Both the position numbers and the translations under genes were made by a program. Shown here piece by piece: positions 60,148 to 64,000 of a stretch of DNA of 64,000 nucleotides. The DNA is from Hoeflea marina. GTDB taxonomy: Bacteria; Pseudomonadota; Alphaproteobacteria; Rhizobiales; Rhizobiaceae. The notes beneath the pieces were generated by a model. The model was given only the letters and a program-made list of their open reading frames with translations. It did no database searches and was not told the DNA's origin. The stretch spans positions 1 to 64,000 of the forward strand of contig NZ_QGTR01000005.1 in assembly GCF_003182275.1 (NCBI RefSeq). Reading direction: 5' to 3'. Within the stretch, counting starts at the first letter, position 1, and the number at the start of each line of letters is the position of its first letter.

Positions 60148-60846
60148 TCAGGAGCCAGCGGGCACCGGCGTCTGCGCGGCGATGGCTGCCTTCACAAGGT
60201 CATGGGCGTCTGCGCCGGCCCATTCGGCCGGCCCGTTCATCGCCCCCATCAGGCAGCCGTCGGCGCCGACCAGCAGGGTCACCGGCAGGCCGAAGGCCAG
60301 GCCTTGCTTCTTCATCGTGTTGAACACGTCCATCGACGGGTCGCGGTGCAGGCCCAGATTGTCAACGCCGATTTCGGCCAGGAATGCCTGCGGCTTGGCC
60401 ACGTCGCCGGTGTCGATGTTGATCGGCATCACCGAAAACCCTGCCCCGCCAAGATCTGCCTGCAACTTCGACAGCGCCGGCATCTCGGCCCTGCAGGGCG
60501 CGCACCAGGTCGCCCACAGATTGACCAGCAGCACCTGCCCACGATAATCGCTGAGCGTCTTCTGCGCCCCGTCGGTGTCAACGAAACTCAGCGCCGGCAG
60601 CGGTGTCGCCTCCTCGCGGATCGCCATTGCCGCAACCTCGCCGCGGGCCAGCGGCTTGAGCTCCGCCAGGGTTTTGGCTTTGGTCTCGCACTCGCCGCCG
60701 ACGATCGCGACCTGGTTTTGTGCCGCCTCTCCATTGCCATAGTGCAGTCCGTTCCCGTATATCCAGCCGGCGCTGACTGCGGCGCCGAGCCCGATTGCGA
60801 TGGCAGCCAGGGCGGCGGTGGACAGTCTCGGTGATGAATGGCTCAT
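60148..60846 (-). CDS. tlpA: TlpA family thiol:disulfide oxidoreductase
   Basis: A membrane-anchored periplasmic thioredoxin of 232 residues. A single helix (about 10-30) is followed by a linker and the redoxin domain with the active site [15 protein letters not shown] (WCxxC). Bradyrhizobium TlpA is known to reduce copper chaperones and the CoxB subunit for cytochrome oxidase assembly, so a similar role is likely. The cysteine in GGECETKAK before the domain is of interest as a possible structural disulfide partner. It is divergent from argH with 21 bases between the starts. Confidence 0.9.
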   Translation of the reverse strand: MSHSSPRLSTAALAAIAIGLGAAVSAGWIYGNGLHYGNGEAAQNQVAIVGGECETKAKTLAELKPLARGEVAAMAIREEATPLPALSFVDTDGAQKTLSDYRGQVLLVNLWATWCAPCRAEMPALSKLQADLGGAGFSVMPINIDTGDVAKPQAFLAEIGVDNLGLHRDPSMDVFNTMKKQGLAFGLPVTLLVGADGCLMGAMNGPAEWAGADAHDLVKAAIAAQTPVPAGS

Positions 60847-60867
60847 GAAAAACTCCAGGACAGGCTC

Positions 60868-62268
60868 ATGTCAGACAGCAAGGACCCGAAGGCCTCCAAC
60901 CAGATGTGGGGCGGACGCTTCGCCTCCGGACCGGCGGCGATCATGGAGGAGATCAATGCCAGCATCGACTTCGACCGCAAGCTTTATGCGCAGGACATCC
61001 GCGGTTCAATCGCCCATGCGGCGATGCTGGGCAATACTGGCATAATTTCGGCGGAGGACTGCGACAAGATCACTCACGGGCTGAACACGATTCTGTCAGA
61101 GATCGAATCCGGCAGCTTCGTCTTCTCCCGCCGGCTCGAAGACATCCACATGAACATCGAATCGCGCCTGGCCGAGCTAATCGGCCCCGCCGCGGGCCGG
61201 CTGCACACGGCACGCTCGCGCAACGACCAGGTGGCGCTCGATTTCCGCCTCTGGGTCAAGGAAGAGCTGCAGCGGACCGAAGCGGCGCTCAGCGGCCTGA
61301 TCGGCGCCTTTCTCGACCGCGCCGAGGAACACGCCGACACCGTCATGCCCGGCTTCACCCATCTCCAGACCGCCCAGCCGGTGACCTTCGGCCACCATTG
61401 CATGGCCTATGTCGAGATGTTCGGCCGCGACCGCCAGCGGGTCCGCCACGCCATCGAGCATCTCGACGAAAGTCCGATCGGCGCTGCGGCCCTTGCCGGC
61501 ACCGGATTTCCCATCGACCGTCACATGACGGCAAAGGCGCTGGGCTTCCGCGAGCCCACCCGCAACTCCATCGACACGGTCTCGGACCGCGATTTCGCCC
61601 TTGAATTCCTGTCGATCGCGGCGATCGCGGCGACGCATCTGTCGCGGATCGCCGAGGAAATCGTCATCTGGTCGACGCCGCAGTTCGGCTTCGTCCGGCT
61701 GTCGGACGCCTTTTCCACCGGCTCGTCGATAATGCCGCAGAAGAAGAACCCCGACGCGGCCGAGCTGGTGCGCGCCAAGACCGGCCGCATCAACGGCTCG
61801 CTGGTGGCGCTGCTCACCATCATGAAGGGCCTGCCGCTCGCCTATTCCAAGGACATGCAGGAAGACAAGGAACAGGTCTTCGATGCCGCCGAGAGCCTGG
61901 AACTCGCGCTTGCCGCGATGACCGGCATGGTCCGCGACATGACCATTCGCGCCGACAGGATGAAGGCCGCTGCCGGCACCGGCTATTCCACGGCCACCGA
62001 TCTCGCCGACTGGCTGGTGCGCGAGGCCGGCCTGCCGTTCCGCGACGCCCACCATGCCACCGGACATGCCGTGGCGCTGGCCGAAAAGAGGGGCTGCGAG
62101 CTCGCCGACCTGTCGCTGGCCGACCTGCAGGCCATCAATCCCGCCATCACCGACGGCATCTTCGACGTTCTCACCGTCGAGGCATCGGTTGCCAGCCGCC
62201 AGAGCTTTGGCGGCACGGCCCCTTCCGAGGTTCGCAAGCAGATCGCCTGGTGGCGCGCCCGCAATTGA
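60868..62268 (+). CDS. argH: argininosuccinate lyase
   Basis: Splits argininosuccinate to arginine and fumarate, the last step of arginine synthesis. It has 466 residues. The fumarase-superfamily signature is [12 protein letters not shown] near residue 283, and other blocks are [16 protein letters not shown] and [16 protein letters not shown]. The ATG at 60868 (MSDSKDPK) has AGGACAGG nearby; a start at 60838 would overlap tlpA. A small lipoprotein gene and lysA follow on the same strand, a widely kept order. Confidence 0.96.
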   Translation: MSDSKDPKASNQMWGGRFASGPAAIMEEINASIDFDRKLYAQDIRGSIAHAAMLGNTGIISAEDCDKITHGLNTILSEIESGSFVFSRRLEDIHMNIESRLAELIGPAAGRLHTARSRNDQVALDFRLWVKEELQRTEAALSGLIGAFLDRAEEHADTVMPGFTHLQTAQPVTFGHHCMAYVEMFGRDRQRVRHAIEHLDESPIGAAALAGTGFPIDRHMTAKALGFREPTRNSIDTVSDRDFALEFLSIAAIAATHLSRIAEEIVIWSTPQFGFVRLSDAFSTGSSIMPQKKNPDAAELVRAKTGRINGSLVALLTIMKGLPLAYSKDMQEDKEQVFDAAESLELALAAMTGMVRDMTIRADRMKAAAGTGYSTATDLADWLVREAGLPFRDAHHATGHAVALAEKRGCELADLSLADLQAINPAITDGIFDVLTVEASVASRQSFGGTAPSEVRKQIAWWRARN

Positions 62269-62379
62269 TCAAGCCGGCACCCAGATGCATCAAAGGAATA
62301 AGGGTGCACACCGCCGCAAAAACCCGCTATGTAAGCCTCCATTCCAGCCCACGCCCGCCAAGACGCAGGATCAGACACC

Positions 62380-62568
62380 ATGACCATCAGCCCTTGGGTG
62401 AAAACCATCTGCACCATCGCCGTCCTGACGGTGGCCCTGTCGGGCTGCGGCCGCAAGGGCGGACTGGAACGACCAGGCGCAACCATGACCAACCCGCCCG
62501 CGCAAGGCACGGAGACGACGCCGCCCGTAGAGGACCGCCGCTTCATCCTTGACGGACTCCTCGAATAG
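62380..62568 (+). CDS. small lipoprotein, LptM-like
   Basis: A 62-residue lipoprotein. The signal peptide ends in the lipobox LSGC, so Cys23 is lipidated, followed by the basic GRKGG and a proline-threonine-rich tail. Small lipoproteins between argH and lysA in proteobacteria (YifL, now LptM) help mature the LPS transporter LptD. Whether the alphaproteobacterial version does this is untested. lysA starts 9 bases after its stop, so they are co-transcribed. Confidence 0.82.
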   Translation: MTISPWVKTICTIAVLTVALSGCGRKGGLERPGATMTNPPAQGTETTPPVEDRRFILDGLLE

Positions 62569-62577
62569 GCGACCCCG

Positions 62578-63852
62578 TTGAATCATTTCGAATACCGCAA
62601 TGGCGTGCTTCACGCCGAGGAGGTGAGCCTGCCGGCCATCGCCAAGGCCGTCGGAACCCCTTTCTACTGCTATTCCAGTGCTACGCTGTCGCGGCACTAC
62701 ACCGTCTTTGCCGATGCCTTCGCGGACATCGATTCGATGGTCTGCTACGCCATGAAGGCCAACTCCAACCAGGCCGTGCTGACGACGCTCGCGAGACTCG
62801 GATCGGGCATAGACGTGGTCTCGGAAGGCGAACTGCGCCGCGCGCTGGCAGCCGGCGTGCCCGCCGAAAAGATCCTGTTTTCCGGCGTCGGCAAGCTGCC
62901 GCGCGAGATGGACGCGGCGCTCGCCGCCGGCATCTGCTGTTTCAACATCGAGTCCGAGCCGGAACTGGAAGTGCTCAACGCGCGGGCGCTGGCCACGGGA
63001 AAGGTGGCGCCGATCTCGTTCCGCATCAATCCCGACGTCGATGCCAGAACCCATGCCAAGATCTCCACCGGCAAGAAGGAGGACAAGTTCGGCATCTCCT
63101 GGCAGCGCGCCCGCGAAGTCTATCGCCATGCCGCGACATTGCCCGGGGTCCGGGTCATCGGCATAGACATGCATATCGGCAGCCAGATCACCGACCTTCA
63201 GCCCTATGACGACGCGCTCAAGCTGATGGTCGAACTCATCGGTGTGCTGCGCGCCGACGGTCACGACATCAGCCATTTCGACTTGGGCGGCGGACTCGGC
63301 GTCCCCTATCGCGACGACGAAACCGTGCCGCCGAACCCCGAGGCCTACGCCAGAATGGTCAAGGCACGGGTCGGGGACCTTGGCTGTAAGCTGATCTTCG
63401 AACCCGGCCGGATGATCGTCGCCAATGCCGGCGTTCTGGTCAGCGAGGTCATCTATGTGAAGGATGGCGGCGAGAAGACTTTCGTCATTGTCGATGCGGC
63501 CATGAACGACCTTATCCGCCCGACCCTCTACGAAGCATGGCACGAGATCCGCCCGGTCGTGCTGTCGGCTGCCAGCGGCTCGCGCATCAAGGCCGACATT
63601 GTCGGTCCGGTCTGCGAGAGCGGCGACTACCTTGCCAAGGACCGCGAGATGTCGGCGCTGAAGGCCGGCGACCTCATCGCGGTCGGATCGGCGGGGGCCT
63701 ATGGCGCGGTGCAGGCGGGTACCTACAACACCAGGCCGCTGGTTCCGGAAGTCCTGGTCAAGGGCAATCGGTTCCATGTGGTGCGCAAGCGTCCCACCTA
63801 TGAGGAGATGATCGCGCTGGATTCGGTTCCGGACTGGCTCGCCGAGGCTTGA
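62578..63852 (+). CDS. lysA: diaminopimelate decarboxylase
   Basis: Removes CO2 from meso-diaminopimelate to give lysine, using pyridoxal phosphate. It has 424 residues in the alanine-racemase fold. The PLP lysine is in CYAMKANSNQAVL near residue 60, the glycine-rich loop is FDLGGGLGVPY, and the catalytic cysteine is in GPVCESGDYLAKDRE near 345. The start TTG codes MNHFEYRNG and lies nine bases after the lipoprotein stop. Confidence 0.95.
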   Translation: MNHFEYRNGVLHAEEVSLPAIAKAVGTPFYCYSSATLSRHYTVFADAFADIDSMVCYAMKANSNQAVLTTLARLGSGIDVVSEGELRRALAAGVPAEKILFSGVGKLPREMDAALAAGICCFNIESEPELEVLNARALATGKVAPISFRINPDVDARTHAKISTGKKEDKFGISWQRAREVYRHAATLPGVRVIGIDMHIGSQITDLQPYDDALKLMVELIGVLRADGHDISHFDLGGGLGVPYRDDETVPPNPEAYARMVKARVGDLGCKLIFEPGRMIVANAGVLVSEVIYVKDGGEKTFVIVDAAMNDLIRPTLYEAWHEIRPVVLSAASGSRIKADIVGPVCESGDYLAKDREMSALKAGDLIAVGSAGAYGAVQAGTYNTRPLVPEVLVKGNRFHVVRKRPTYEEMIALDSVPDWLAEA

Positions 63853-63859
63853 ACCGCCA

Positions 63860-63891
63860 GGCAGGGCCCCCGCACCTGCCGCTCACTTTTT
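63860..63891 (+). terminator. possible terminator after lysA
   Basis: A short 6-bp stem GGCAGG/CCTGCC (63860-63865 with 63875-63880) is followed within six bases by TTTTT. The stem is short, so termination is uncertain. Confidence 0.35.
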
Positions 63892-63956
63892 CGCGACAGG
63901 CCTCGCCAAGGCCGCAATCGGTGCTATCTTTGCTCAAAACCGCAAGGGAGATGCCG

Positions 63957-64000
63957 ATGGCCCAGCCGCGCGACGGCAACGAGACTCCGGACCGAGCCGA
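63957..64000 (+). CDS. start of a gene cut by the window edge
   Basis: AAGGGAG at 63944-63950 precedes two in-frame ATGs at 63951 and 63957; the latter has proper spacing and reads MAQPRDGNETPDRA up to the edge. In related rhizobia the gene behind lysA encodes a large TIGR02302 (DUF4175) membrane protein, which would fit, but the visible part is too short to identify. Confidence 0.45.
   Translation, partial: MAQPRDGNETPDRA

Overview
The window looks like chromosomal DNA of a GC-rich alphaproteobacterium of the order Hyphomicrobiales (Rhizobiales), probably near Rhizobiaceae/Phyllobacteriaceae (Hoeflea-like genera are possible, but the genus cannot be fixed from sequence alone). The basis is codon use, a DUF4167 protein, a CTTG/CCCCATAT-type heat-shock promoter, the neighbourhood lysC-ptsP-prfA-prmC-DUF4167-clpB, the HIG1-PduO-etfBA-hbd order, and many TTG starts. 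Most of the window is housekeeping sequence. No phage, insertion sequence, CRISPR array or rRNA gene was seen.

Region 1 (1-24.5 kb) is core genome. It holds an M23 peptidase and clpB converging on a strong hairpin; DUF4167, prmC, prfA, ptsP and lysC on the minus strand; ubiG on the plus strand; then a tight minus-strand chain comF-grxC-nitrilase-DUF1178-DUF3291, whose last gene is interrupted by an in-frame TAG. Next come a methyltransferase, a lone Flp pilin, a small membrane protein, the ppiC-argJ-GNAT-mutT run, and secA. Region 2 (24.6-28.2 kb) is a small envelope-polysaccharide cassette: methyltransferase, Wzx-like flippase and a FemAB/BioF2-like acyltransferase.

Region 3 (28.2-49.3 kb) is a metabolic accessory region. 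It contains an acyl-CoA synthetase divergent from denD-otnI (C4 sugar-acid catabolism), a DUF6522 protein and an MFS exporter. A minus-strand sugar or polyol operon follows: AraC regulator, binding protein, single-domain ATPase, permease, SDR and FGGY kinase, probably for a pentitol such as ribitol. The last part is a LacI regulator with a tripartite tricarboxylate transporter (tctCBA), divergent from an IlvD/Edd dehydratase, an RraA-like protein and a DapA-like lyase. The tctC/dehydratase gap carries two 16-bp palindromes resembling LacI-family operators, spaced 120 bp centre to centre. This looks like a self-contained sugar-acid uptake and catabolism module whose substrate is not known, and it is the best candidate here for an undescribed system.

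Region 4 (49.3-64 kb) returns to core genes: tRNA-Leu(CAA), DedA, dsbB, an HNH nuclease, an AlkA-type glycosylase, gluQ, BrkB, an SDR, HIG1-PduO, rhomboid, etfBA-hbd, tlpA divergent from argH, an LptM-like lipoprotein, lysA, and the start of a further gene at the right edge. Three palindromic intergenic elements that share sequence blocks lie at 34.1, 49.3 and 60.0 kb.
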